Assembly: GCA_037974665.1 (NCBI GenBank)
Contig: CM075781.1
Location: 33,581,235 to 33,645,234 of the forward strand
Direction: 5' to 3'
From: Ehretia macrophylla
Taxonomy: Eukaryota; Streptophyta; Magnoliopsida; Boraginales; Ehretiaceae
Length of the DNA stretch: 64,000 bases
The notes below the pieces were generated by a model. It had not been told where the DNA came from and searched no databases. It saw nothing but the letters and a program-made list of their open reading frames with translations. Both the position numbers and the translations under genes were made by a program. Positions 49,816 to 60,390 of the stretch are shown here, piece by piece. Position 1 is the first letter of the stretch. Every line of letters starts with the position of its first letter.

Positions 49816-52105
49816 GTTAAATTTTTAAGGGTGAAGTGTATTTCACTCTCCTATATTTAGGTATAAATGTACATGTTTCAAAATTTAGTATAAATAGCCC
49901 TTATATTTTGAAAAAAGTGTAAACGTGTACAGAACTGCTGAAAAGACATAAATGCCCCTTCCTCTTTTGTTTATTTACATATATATATATATATATATAA
50001 TCACCAACGCTGCTGCTTTCCCTGCCTGCTCGACGTCACCGTCTCCGCCTTCTCTTGCAGCCACTGCCGCCAATTCCTCCAAGAACTCCATCACTCCTCA
50101 CTCATATCGTGCATAGAAATACTTCTGCATATCCAACTCTTCCTTGTCTTGGAATCCAACAATCAGGAAAGTGCAACTTTATCATAGATCGACAACAAAT
50201 TCATAGACTTTTCAAATTATATCTCCAAAAGACAGTAGATTGAAATGGACGCAGGGCTAGTAGCACTTATGATGCAGAGAAAAAGCACTAGAAGACCAGG
50301 ATCCATCATTTAGAAAGCAAATCGAAACTAGATCAGGCTTCAAACAAATCACTAGAAGAACACTGTCACCTCCAATTTTCAAACTACACTCCAGATCAAG
50401 AACTAATTTCTGATCAAAACTTAACAAGCTCACATCTCTTCAGATCTCATAAAATCACATCTCAATCGCATAGCCTTTGATAATTTACATTAGACTCACC
50501 CCACTCAACTACAGAATGCAATTTTCTCTAACACCACAGAATCAAAAATCTTCCCACATAACCAAAGTTCATAAAAGATTATTTGCAAAGAATGCAATGT
50601 AAATCTGCATCCAATAAAAGATTGGATTTTTACACACACACATATATTTTAGGATTAATGACTTATTAGGTCCCTTATCTTTTTCACTATTGTCTAGTTA
50701 GTTATTCATCTTTCAAACGACCATATGCTAGTCCCTTATCTTTTAAAGTTTTGTCACTGTCAGTTCTTTCATCTATTTTTTAACATATTCAGCATGTGCC
50801 ATGCATGTGGGTCATTTTATTGAGGACATAATCATCATTTTAACTTAATCAGTATATTTTTTTCTATTTTATACCAATATCTACCCGATTGAAAACCCAC
50901 AAACCAAATCCCTAAATCATTCCTATAGCCCGAAATCCTTAAATCGTGCATATAGCACCCAAATCCCTCAGTTGGAACAACAAAGTTGATAAGAAGAATT
51001 TAGTACTGGCCAAGTCGAAAATCATTGCCAGAGACGACCGGAATTGGAGAACAAAGATAACAGGTCTGTGAAGTTGCGATGAAGGTTGTTGCGGTGACGT
51101 AAGAGTAAGTAGAAGGCACCATTCGAATCACCATGTTAAGAGGAAGAGAGTGGGACCTCTGGTGCAGCTCGCCCTAGCAAAGAACAACGCCGGTGAAAGC
51201 TTGAGTCCGACGGGATGACATTAATGGAAGATGGCGATCGGAGAATCCAACCCTTGTGTGAGAGGTACCAAAGTAACAGTGTTGAAGTGGAGAAGAAGAT
51301 GATGGCATTGGCTTAGCTTGTTGTGACTAGTGGTAGCGCTGGAGATGGTGAAGAAGACGGCGATATTGAGGTATGGTGGTGAATGGCGGTTGTATGTGAT
51401 GAAGGTGATTGAAGACCATATAGAAAGTCGGTGGGGGTCAAGGAACGTGATGCCGTTGTCGGATCGTTGATTCGACGGCTAGACTGGGTGGAAGAAATGG
51501 GTTGGGTTTCGCGGGTTGAAGAGATGAACTCAGATCCATGGGTCTGTTTGAATGCAGCGTGGTGTATAGAAAATCTGACTAAATATATAAGCGCACTTGA
51601 TTTATCATTTCGCGGGTTGAAGAGATAAACCCAGATCCAATCGTTTTAATCATCAGTGCACTTGATTTATCATAACACAAAAAACATTTCCACAATATAT
51701 AAGTAGTCGTCCTTTCGACATTGCAAGGATACATTGAAGAAGTGGACCATTTTGTATTATAATCACTGGCTACTACTACTTTGCATAGAAAATCTAACTA
51801 AAGTTATTCTTGCAGGCTGTTGATGTTTAAATATATACTCATTTGAATAACCAAATGGAAAAATATTAAGCAAAAAAAAAAAAACTTGTGATAATTGCAT
51901 AAATAGTTATTTTGTTAAAAGACGTTAATGTCCTTGTTAAAAATCGTCATGTGTCGTGCATGTGACTAAATCGTTAGATTTTTAACGGAAGGACTAGCGG
52001 TGGCACAAGTTTGAAAGATAAGGGACTGAGGTCGTTTGAAAGATGAAGGACTAATTAGATAATAGCAAAAAAGATAAAGGACCTAATAGGTCATTAATCC
52101 TATAT

Positions 52106-52139
<34 letters not shown>

Positions 52140-52768
52140 TATATATACAGTAACTTGCTAATGGTGTTTGTGAAAGGATGTCCACATTAGCTTTTTGTTG
52201 CTTTCCATTTGACCTTCTTGACAATTTCTGGTGTCTATGAAATAAGTTAGAAAAATAGGCACATGTCTCTTCTGTTGTAATCAGCTAACTAGACCCTTTT
52301 GCCTATCATAGCCTTGGAATCTCTTGTAAATAAAGATATGAAAGTCATATGTACTAACTGTTTACGATGGGGTAGGGGTGACAGGCTAGGTGAAGGTGGG
52401 GGTGGAGGTGGGGGTGGGGGTAGGGGTGGGGGGATGGGGGGTGGGGTGGAGGGCTAGGTGGGGAGGGGGGGTGTTGACGAGGAAGATGAAGTTTTGTTGT
52501 GTTTTTTTTTAAAAAATTTTAAAAAGGGCATTTATGTCCAAACATTTAATTATTTTGCTCACATGTTATTTAAACATTCATCTATTTGTATTTCAGGCAC
52601 GTGAGCTTCAATCTCCGTCAGAACTAACGATTTTTTGGACAACAGGGGGTCCTGTGCACTTTTTTCAAAATACAGGGACTATTTATGCTAGTTTTTAAAA
52701 CACATGGGGCACCGATACACTTATGCCTAAATACAGAGGATCTGGTGCACTTTACCTAAATTCTTAAC
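49816..52768. mobile_element. Non-autonomous inverted-repeat element (outer), MULE-like
   Basis: The left arm (about 49816-49930: gttaaatttttaagg, ctatatttaggtataaatgt, agtataaatagcccttatat, tttgaaaaaagtgt) matches the inverse of the right arm (about 52640-52768). The arms are clearly related but diverged, perhaps 70 percent by eye. The interior includes a (TA)n run near 49980, a C-rich coding-like stretch at about 50010-50150, the inner element 50650-52102 and a G-rich stretch at about 52380-52480. No transposase was found. Superfamily is inferred from long inverted arms; no target duplication was recognised. Confidence 0.6.
50650..52102. mobile_element. Nested inverted-repeat element (inner), Pack-MULE-like candidate
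   Basis: Left end taggattaatgacttattagg matches the inverse of the right end, and the similarity continues for about 170 bp (50650-50825 against 51940-52102; phrases gtcccttatctttttcacta and ctttcaaacgacc). It is 1453 bp long. The interior at about 50990-51560 has higher GC and short coding-like stretches in both directions, for example 51431-51628. That resembles captured gene fragments in Pack-MULEs, but I recognise no parent gene. A direct repeat (cgcgggttgaagagat) occurs at about 51508 and 51609. No clear target duplication; the flanks are TA-rich. Confidence 0.65.
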
Positions 52769-54080
52769 AAAAATTACTAAATGGCTCAAAATTATTTAAA
52801 TTACTACTATACCCCTACCTAACCATTTTTTTTTTGTCCAATTGAACTCCCCACCGCTACCACTACCCTCAAACTCGTAACACCCATTAGCCCCAAAACC
52901 TTGTACCCTTTGCCACCCATCCAACTACCACCCCATAACCCTAAAACCCTTATCCCCAACAGCTCTAAACCTTTATCCCATGACTGTGTGTGTTTTGTGT
53001 AGGTGTGCATGTCTAAGCTGTATATGTGCATGCATTTGTATATATATATGTGTATGGGTTGTGTGTATATATATACATATGTCGTGGTGTTAATGTAGCA
53101 GCATGCATGTGTGAAGTGTGTGCGGGTGTAAAGTTTGTGTGACAAGAGAGAAAGAAAGAGTGTGTGTGTGTTGTGCTTTGTGCGTTGTGTTATGTATTGT
53201 ATGCAGGCATGTGTGTATGTTGTATGTGTGTGCTATGGGGTGTGTGTGGGGGTAGGGAATAGTAGTAATGCTACTAGTGGTTGTATGCGTGTGTGTGTCT
53301 AGGTGAAGAAAAGTGGTAGTGGTAGTGGTAGGTGTGTATTAATGGAGATAAATAAGAAAGAAGTAGTGGTGGTGGTAGGTGGTATTAATGGATATGAAGA
53401 AGGTACTGGTTGAAGGTGGATATTGATGGAGATGAAGAAAGAGAAATTGAAAATGTTATAGGGTAAAAATAAGATATTTTATAAAATTTTAGGATGAACT
53501 TGAATTTTTATAAAGACATTAGTTAAAAAAACTGTGAAAGCAATGCTTTTATCATGTTATAGCTAAAAAGGCGAAAAAACACCGGTTAAAGGAATTGGTT
53601 AACTCATCAAACTCTTGACCTAAAGACTGCAATGAAAGGTTTGACATAGAAGTAGTAAGACAAGAGTTCTTGTACAAGAGTCTTTCTCAGGTGGACAAGA
53701 GTTTTTCTCAGGTGGGCAAGGTAAGATCTCAACCAGTGACGGAGGGAAAAAAAATATTTAATATATATATTTTTGAAAAATAGATTTGCCATCCCCCCCA
53801 CCCCCTTCCCCCCCTCCCCGCCCCCACCCCACTTTACCCTTCCTTTAAATATTATACAAGTTGTTAAAGTTCACAAGATATGAATTAGTTTGGTAGTTAG
53901 TTACAAGTATACTACATGGCAGACACAAATTTGAATCACCACGGTTGCTATATGTTCTATTTTTTTGCTAATAGCCTAGTTGTAAGTTGGTGAAAGAAAA
54001 TAAATAAATAAATAAAGGAAAGGCTCCTTTGCAAAACTTAAGAGCTGTGTTGCACTTTTTTCTTTAAAAAAAAAAGGGTA
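52769..54080. other. Gene-free stretch with simple repeats
   Basis: Contains CA/TA/GT-rich microsatellite-like DNA at about 53000-53260, (GGT)-like repeats near 53310-53390, and a C-tract at about 53793-53830. No coding sequence, terminal inverted repeats or recognisable elements beyond this. Confidence 0.6.
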
Positions 54081-55190
54081 ATTAACACAAATGGTCCTTT
54101 ATTTTTGTCGCGTGTGTCAACTAACTTCCTTATCTTTCAAGTGTGACATTGTGGTCCCTAATCTAATACTAAAGTGATGTCGTTAGTCCTAATGTGTGAA
54201 ATACGTCAAAAAAATAACGAAAATGACATGTTTCACTCACTTGCTGACTTATGAGAGGGCAAAATAGTTTATTACAAGTCAGATACTCATTTTCACTGAG
54301 TTAATGACACAAATGGTCATTTATCTTTGCCTTGAGTGCCAATTAACTCCTTTATCTTTTATTTGTGACGAATTGGTCTCTGATCTTGAACTACTGTGAC
54401 AACGTTAGTCTTTACGTGCGAAATCCATCAAAAATAAGACAGAAGTGGCACGCCGACCGTATATGCTCACACTTTGCGTGAAAAAACGGAGGATGAGCTA
54501 GCTTTGGCAAGCTACTTGTATTCTACCATCCTCTCTCGCTCCTTTTTGGCTTGCTCATTGTCTTTCAGTTTGGGCAATAAGCTTTGCTCATTCACACTTC
54601 TCTCCACGTTTCTCTACGATCATTTTTTCATTACGTTTTCTTCTGATCTGTCCACAAGCGTTGCCACTGTCGTTAACCTACGCGCCGCTCGGTACCGTGA
54701 CCCTACTTGCATTACGTTCTCACATTGTTTGTTGAATTACGAAGGCTTCTTTTATATCCAATGCTAATAATATCTATTTTTTAGGTTTTTCACACAAAGT
54801 GTGAGCACGTGCAGTAAGCGTGCCACTTCCGTCTTATTTTTTATGGATTTCACATGCAAGGACTAACATTGTCATTATAGTTTAAGAACAGGGACCAATT
54901 CATCACAAATGAAAGATAAGGGAGTTAATTGGCACTCAAGGCAAAGGATAAAAGACCATTTGTGTTATTAAACCGATAAAAATGAGCATTTGACTTGTAA
55001 TGGACTATTTTACCCTCGCATAAGTCAGCATATGAGCAAAGCATGTCATTTCCATCAGTTTTTTGATGAATTTCACACATTAGGACTAACAACGTCATTT
55101 TAGTATTAGATAGGGACCAAAATGTCACACTTGAAAGATAAAAGAGTTAGTTGGCACACGCAACAAAGATAAAGGACCATTTGTGTTAAT
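54081..55190. mobile_element. Palindromic inverted-repeat element with double-unit arms
   Basis: The ends are attaacacaaatggtccttta and the inverse of taaaggaccatttgtgttaat. Each arm is about 410 bp and holds two related units in tandem. The outer pair (54081-54300 against 54965-55190) and the inner pair (54301-54487 against 54787-54964) both start with an 'acacaaatggtc' phrase. The central unique stretch is about 300 bp (54490-54785), with an open frame of no recognisable identity. One reading is insertion of a family member into another member's centre; the other is duplication within the arms. No transposase; class undetermined (fold-back or MULE-like). Confidence 0.7.
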
Positions 55191-55321
55191 AAACCATCAT
55201 CATTTTCATCTTATTCTCAAACCAATTTTTACAGTACTGGTTTAGGTTGCAACCAACTTTATCATGTTGGTCGGGTTATGTTTTATATTTTCAATTTCTA
55301 AACCTAGTCCAATACAATTCA

Positions 55322-58203
55322 GACTTGGCTCCTCTATAATTCTTTTTTCTACAATTCCATGCAATGCCCATTTCGATTAATGCCACGTGTCACTAAATAT
55401 GATCTACTGATTATATTAATCTTGCTAAACTAGATTTTCAACCATGGTTAGAAAGCATTAAATATCAAAATCTAACTACCATATTTAGTTAGCAAAATCT
55501 AATCTAATCTCTTCTCAAATTAATGACTAGTTGCATTATGCTTTCCAACTCATACGGTTTTTGTGCCAAGAAATTTTAGTTGTCCACTTTTTATGGAAAT
55601 TAGTTTAGTGTTTAGTGTGAAAGAAAAATGAAGCCATTCCGATTATTTTGCTCCAACGGAAAAAAAAAAAAGAAAGTAGACATGATATTTGCTTCAGTGG
55701 AAAAATAAAAATAAAAATTAGACATATAATATTTGCTCCAACTTGTCTAATGAAACTTCAGAAAGCCTTACGATTCCGACTCATCATTTCAGAGATAAAG
55801 TAATAAAGGCTAAAAAAAATTATATTTATATATCTTTTAACCATTAACATTCTTTTTTTATTTTTTTAATAAGAACACACTTAAACACTGTATACTATTT
55901 TTGCTCTTGCTCTAGTGTTCTTTATAAAGTTTCAAACTCTTAGTTTATTTATTTTGCTTTTGTTTGAGTAACTCGTATGGGTGATGTAGAGTTAGTAACT
56001 TTAATTGTGATTGTCTTAAATTTTAGTGAATCAGGATGAGAATTTGCAAGTTCTGCAAATTAATTACAATTCAACTTCAACATCACTAAACACCATAGTA
56101 GAAATTTGAGAGAGCAAAATATTAGGGATAGTAAACAGAAACACAATACCTCATAAATTAAACAATAAATTATTATTCATTAAAAGTCTCTACAATGTAT
56201 TGGAAATTTCCCAAGAATTTATTATGCAATATAATAGATGAAACTTCTCTTCTCTTAGAGCTCACAAATGATGATGAGTAATATTTTCAACAGTTGCAGA
56301 CTCTTGTGTGTTGACATTCAGATTGTAGCAAGAAAAGTCCTGCAAGAGTCATTTGCATAGACAAGTATATAAGAAATGTATATACTATTACAATACATGA
56401 ATTCATTAGTGATATATATAATATTCTAACCCTTAAAATCATATTTTTCAAGCATTTGTTCCCAAGCCTCCAAAAAATCTTCCTTAGTCTCATAATCATA
56501 TATCAATTTGCTAAAGTCACGTGGAAATGAACTATGATCTCTGAAGATATGGTTCAAATGTTTGAATGCATTTTTTTCCATGTGCCAAACACATAACAAA
56601 TGATATGTCTCTGAAAAAATTTCAGATACGGCTTTACTAATGGCAAAATATTGATCTGATATAAATGTTTTGGGTTTCTTACTAGCCATAGTGTTCAAAA
56701 AGACATGAAATAGCCATTCAAATGATTTAGCTGACTCATCATATAAAAGTGCAGCACCAAAAATTGCCATCTTTCTATGATTATTCATTCCAACAAACAA
56801 TGCCAAGGGTCTGAAGTTTTTATTTGACCGATAGGTTGTGTCAAAGGATACAACATCTCCAAAGATACCATAATCCCTTATCATTTTCGTATCAGCCCAG
56901 AAAAAAATTAGTTATCAAATCATCTTCATCCAACTGAAGAGAAAATTGAAACCCAGGATCTTCAAGTCTTCGTTTTTCAAAATAAGACACTAAGCTATGA
57001 GCTTCTCCAAGTTTCAATGCATTTTTCCTTTTATCACGAAGATAATTTTTATGATCTCTTCTAGTGTAACCCAAAACTGTACGCCCTCCTGCTTGATGAG
57101 CAACATACTCAAATGCTAATTTAGCGCGTATGCCTGAATCATCTGCCAATTCAAGTTCAACGGCTTGAACTTCAGTTATCTTCCTTTGTGATGGCAACAT
57201 ATGTGCAAGTGAAGGAGGAACAAGAGGATGATTATGTTTAGCCTCAAATGAAGTAACCATATATCTTCCATTCGGTTGACGAATAATAACAATATGTGCC
57301 AAACATCCAGTCCTTGTCTCTTTTCTATGTTTCTTAACCATGGCATCTCGTGTATCTTTCACTCTGTGACCTTCTTTATAACATGTGCATCTTCTTGATG
57401 TTAAATAAGAATGAACCTTACTTCTATTGATGAAATCCTTGCGAATACTAAAGCCAACAGCACCCGCATATTTGTTATAGTAAATATAGGCATCTTCATC
57501 TGATTCAAATTCCATCCCCAATTTCATTGGTAAAGAAGGATTAGATTCTGGAACATGCAAAAAAATTTCTTGGGACTCATTGCCATTGATTTCCATTATC
57601 CTGCAATTTTTTTTGTAAAAAAAGAAGAAAAATATTTGGGGTATGAAAAATTTCACTTATTTAATTTATGTCAACTTCTGGTCATTGCATCATGTTTAAG
57701 AACATACACTATTATATGAGTTTAACATAATCAACGACTCCAACAACATATATGCAAAACAATAGCAATGACATCGACTGATACATAATAGATGCAAGCC
57801 ATACATAATATATGCAAAGCAAAACTATGTGAACCTGATAAATAATAGATGCAAAGCGAAGAATGTGAACCTGATTAACCTTGCTTTTCTTCAGTTGAAG
57901 CTTTTTGGTGAAGTTGGAGTAGAATAGTATGTGTTGTTTTTTTTTTTCTTTTCTTTTTGGAATCGTTCTTCTTGTGCAGGAATAGTTTATTTATTTATTT
58001 ATTTAGAATTATGTACTTCCACATTTGTTTTGCTAACTAAATATGGTAATTAGATTTTGATATTTAATATTTTCTAACTATGGTTGAAAATCTAGTTTAG
58101 CAAGATTAATATAATCCGTAGATCATATTTAGTGACACATGGCATTAATCGGAATGGGTATTGCGTGAAATTGTAAAGAAATTAATTGTAGAAGAGCCAG
58201 GTC
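55322..58203 (-). mobile_element. Mutator-like element (FAR1/Jittery type) with long TIRs
   Basis: The left end at 55322 (gacttggctcctct) and the inverse of the right end at 58203 (gacctggctcttct) start inverted repeats of about 170 bp with high similarity (shared blocks gattaatgcca, tgtcactaaatatgatctac, ttaatcttgctaaactagat, atatttagttagcaaaa). The flanks aatacaattca (55311-55321) and catataattca (58204-58214) match at 9 of 11 bases, as expected for a decayed MULE target duplication (usually 9-11 bp). At 2.9 kb with one FAR1-type transposase gene, it is a deletion derivative of a once autonomous element. Confidence 0.88.
56426..57596 (-). pseudogene. FAR1/FHY3-type MULE transposase, frameshifted and short
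   Basis: The start is taken at the ATG at 57596 (MEINGNESQEIF) because a splice acceptor (aaattgcag) lies just upstream. The N-terminal part has the FAR1 zinc-binding domain (YYNKYAGAVGFSIRK, CTCYKEGH, TGCLAHI, EAKHNHPLV). The MULE DDE core follows in the next frame: VVSFDTTYRSN with the first Asp, FISDQYFAISKAV with the second, and LLCVWHMEKNAFKHL. The frame changes once at a run of A near 56905 (one base too many); the relatives' reading there is FWADTKM. The protein ends at EKYDFKG, so the rest of the catalytic region and the SWIM zinc finger (normally about 300 more residues) are missing. A donor-like ggttag at 56425 and an acceptor cttgcag near 56342 could add a short tail. It lies inside the TIR pair, so it is element-borne rather than a domesticated FRS gene. 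Confidence 0.85.
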
Positions 58204-58509
58204 CATATAATTCATTTCAAAACCCAATTCAGCACAGATGCAATACTATTTGATTCAACCTTCTGTTCTTATTTAGTTCCACAAAATCTAAAAAAATCTC
58301 TTCTTTCAAGAATTCCACCTTGTGGAATGGTAAACGGAAAAGGGATTCATTGACTTAGCTTTCATCCAGTCTTGGTAGTTCAGCTCACCATTGTTTTCTT
58401 AGGGAGATTTTTGTTCTCTCTATATTCTCCCATTATTTCTCCTCATTAGTTCTTCTTGCAAGAGATCTGAAAGAAGTTAAAGAACTTCAAAAAAAACCAT
58501 CCTCCAACC

Positions 58510-58893
58510 ATGGTGGTCTGTTGCTCTTCGAGATGCAGTGTCTTAATGGTCTGGGTTGCGCTTTATATGCTTTGCTTTCTCATCTGTATTTGTGAAGCTG
58601 ATCCCCGGACTTATGTATGTCCAAATACAACTACTTATACTCCAAATAGTACCTATCAGGTTAATCTCAATAGGCTTCTCTCCACCCTTTCTTCTAACTA
58701 TGCGCGCAACAACTTGTTTAACATTGCAACGGCAGGTGATAGTGCCCCTGATAAGGTTTAAGGCTTCTTTATGTGTCGCGGGGATGTTACATTTGATACT
58801 TGACATGATTGTGTGGTAACTGCCATAAGGGATATACTCGAGAGGTGCCCCACGGAGAAGCAAGCACGCACTTTCTATGATCTGTGTAAATAT
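58510..58893 (+). pseudogene. CRK copy B: broken ectodomain exon
   Basis: Aligns with exon 1 of CRK copy A from its start (MVVCCSSRCSVLMVW, signal peptide) through the first DUF26 domain (YVCPNTTTY, TAGDSAPDKV, GLFMCRGDVT). Two stops interrupt it: one right after DKV (TAA for Tyr) and one inside the C-x8-C motif (TGA for Cys). Similarity ends at about 58893 (FYDL), so the second DUF26 domain is missing. The 5' leader (cttgcaagagatctgaaaga) is also shared with copy A. The kinase half of this locus probably is the set of exons from 63443 onward. Confidence 0.88.
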
Positions 58894-59372
58894 GGGGCCA
58901 CCTTCTCTCAGGCGGGACCAATTTTTTCCCAATTCAATACATCTCTGTAATTCTGGCGAAGTTTGCCATTTGATACTCAATTTTCCTCCCATTATCATTC
59001 GCTTCCGTGAATACTCGATTTTGTTAACCCATGTTGCCATGCACCAAATTTTTGGTGTTTCATCCATAGTTATCGTAATCCTATTCGATTCAGTTCCATT
59101 AAGACGAAAAATGATTTGAATTAGCTAGTGAATCGTTAATTAGGATGAATCGTTAAATGAATTAGAATAAATCGTAGTGAAACGAACGATTCGGGTAAAA
59201 AAAAAAAACCAAAAAGTCCAAAAAAAAAAAGGAAACTGGGTCTTTATTATTAATTAAAAAAAAAAGAGCCTATTTCAACAAACAAAATAAAAAGGAAAAT
59301 TCAATTAGATTTAACATCAATTTTTAATTATAATACAAAATCAAAACATTCAAAGGTTAAAAATTAAAAGCC
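58894..59372. other. Unidentified sequence at the CRK-B breakpoint
   Basis: Similarity to CRK copy A stops at the left edge. The minus strand is open from 59067 to 58543 (start MDETPKIWCMATW), but most of that runs antisense to the CRK exon, and I recognise no protein. A-rich and AT-rich DNA follows from 59190. An inserted fragment of unknown origin is likely. Confidence 0.45.
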
Positions 59373-59529
59373 CTAAATGGAGACTGTGTCTTTATTTTAG
59401 CATCTTTTAAGTCAAAAGTGGTGGACTCTATTTACTTTTGTCATGAATAGTGTTGTTTTTAGAGATTGGGGTCTCTAAAAATACCCAAATTAGAAAATTT
59501 TGCATTTGAAGACTCCATTAAAGATAGCC
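59373..59529. mobile_element. Half copy of the 25618 Tourist-like MITE
   Basis: Matches the right half of the 335-bp MITE (tttagcatcttttaagtcaa, gtcatgaatagtgttg, ggtctctaaaaatacccaaa, gactccattaaagatagcc) and ends at the same terminus followed by TAA. The left half is absent. Confidence 0.8.
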
Positions 59530-59595
59530 TAAGCCACTCGTCGCGTGGATAATCAAGTGAGGATTTAGCCGCTCTCTTTGGTTGGACGCTAAGTA

Positions 59596-59768
59596 GATCA
59601 AATTTTGTTGGACTATGACCCCTAATATTTGTGACTGTACCTAATAGGCTTGTAAACCTAACACTTAGAACTTTTTTAAATGTGGTAAAGTTACCTATAA
59701 ATAATCTTTGTATCAATTGCAGTAAAAACACAAGAGGTTATGAGGCATTGTGAGAGTATGCTTATAAC
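59596..59768 (+). repeat. Direct repeat, left copy (partner 62888-63051)
   Basis: About 170 bp with phrases ctaataggcttgtaaacc, acacttaga, tttttaaatgtggtaa, tataaata, tgtatcaattgcag and gaggcattgtgagagtatgctt, repeated in the same order and orientation at 62888-63051. The TATA-like motif and spacing could make these the LTRs of an old non-autonomous element of about 3.4 kb. A plain duplication is the alternative. Confidence 0.65.
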
Positions 59769-59897
59769 TATAATGATATATATATCATATAGTGAAAATA
59801 TTTTTTTCTTGCCCGTGAAAATCCTTGTGCGTCAATTTCTATCACTATCTTTGTTCCAAATACAATCCCGATCACCCCCGAAATTGACTGGAAGCAT

Positions 59898-60390
59898 TTA
59901 CTATAAGAAAAATAGGAACGGGCGACAAATGTTTTCCATCACTATTCCTTAACTAAATTTAATTAGTGACGAAAATCCATCACAAAATGACGATCACAAC
60001 TAATATCGTCACTATTTAGTGGCGGAATTGGTTCATCGCCCAAGTCGTCACTATTTAGTGACGGCTTAAGACGAAAATAGTACGGTTGTTAAATCTATCA
60101 TTAAATGACGACAACAAGGGTTTGTCACCAAGTTCGTCATTGAATAGCGACAAAAATAATACAATTACTAAAGCCATCACTAAATAGCGACAAACTGTTA
60201 CGTTTGTCGCCACACTGCGACAAAAGTAATACGGTCGCTAAAAGTGCCACTAAATAGCGACAGAAAAAGTTTATCGCTAAATCGATTGCAAAATAGTATC
60301 GAATTTTTGTCCGTCGCTAAATCCATCACAAATTAGTGACGGAAAATATCCATGACTAGTCCGTCCCTAAATCTATAATAAGTTTTTTAT
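59898..60390 (+). mobile_element. CACTA (En/Spm)-like terminal fragment
   Basis: Starts tactataagaaaaataggaa (one base off the CACTA terminus). It continues with many alternating copies of short motifs such as gtcactatttagtgacgg, aatagcgacaaa and cgtcgctaaat, the classic subterminal repeats of plant CACTA elements. No partner end or transposase in the window; the right border is approximate. Confidence 0.7.

Noticed and set aside
52819-53145. 108-codon frame rich in His/Thr/Tyr repeats
   Set aside because: Microsatellite-like CA/TA DNA; no gene-like composition.
54474-54767. 97-codon frame in the centre of the palindromic element
   Set aside because: No domain recognised. It could be captured sequence, but a gene call is not supportable.
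55322-58203. Host FAR1-RELATED SEQUENCE gene
   Set aside because: The coding part lies within matching terminal inverted repeats with a near-perfect flanking duplication, is frameshifted and lacks the SWIM half. It belongs to a transposon.
58543-59067. 174-codon minus-strand frame
   Set aside because: More than half runs antisense to the CRK-B exon. The rest resembles nothing I recognise; organelle origin was considered but not supported by any identifiable gene.
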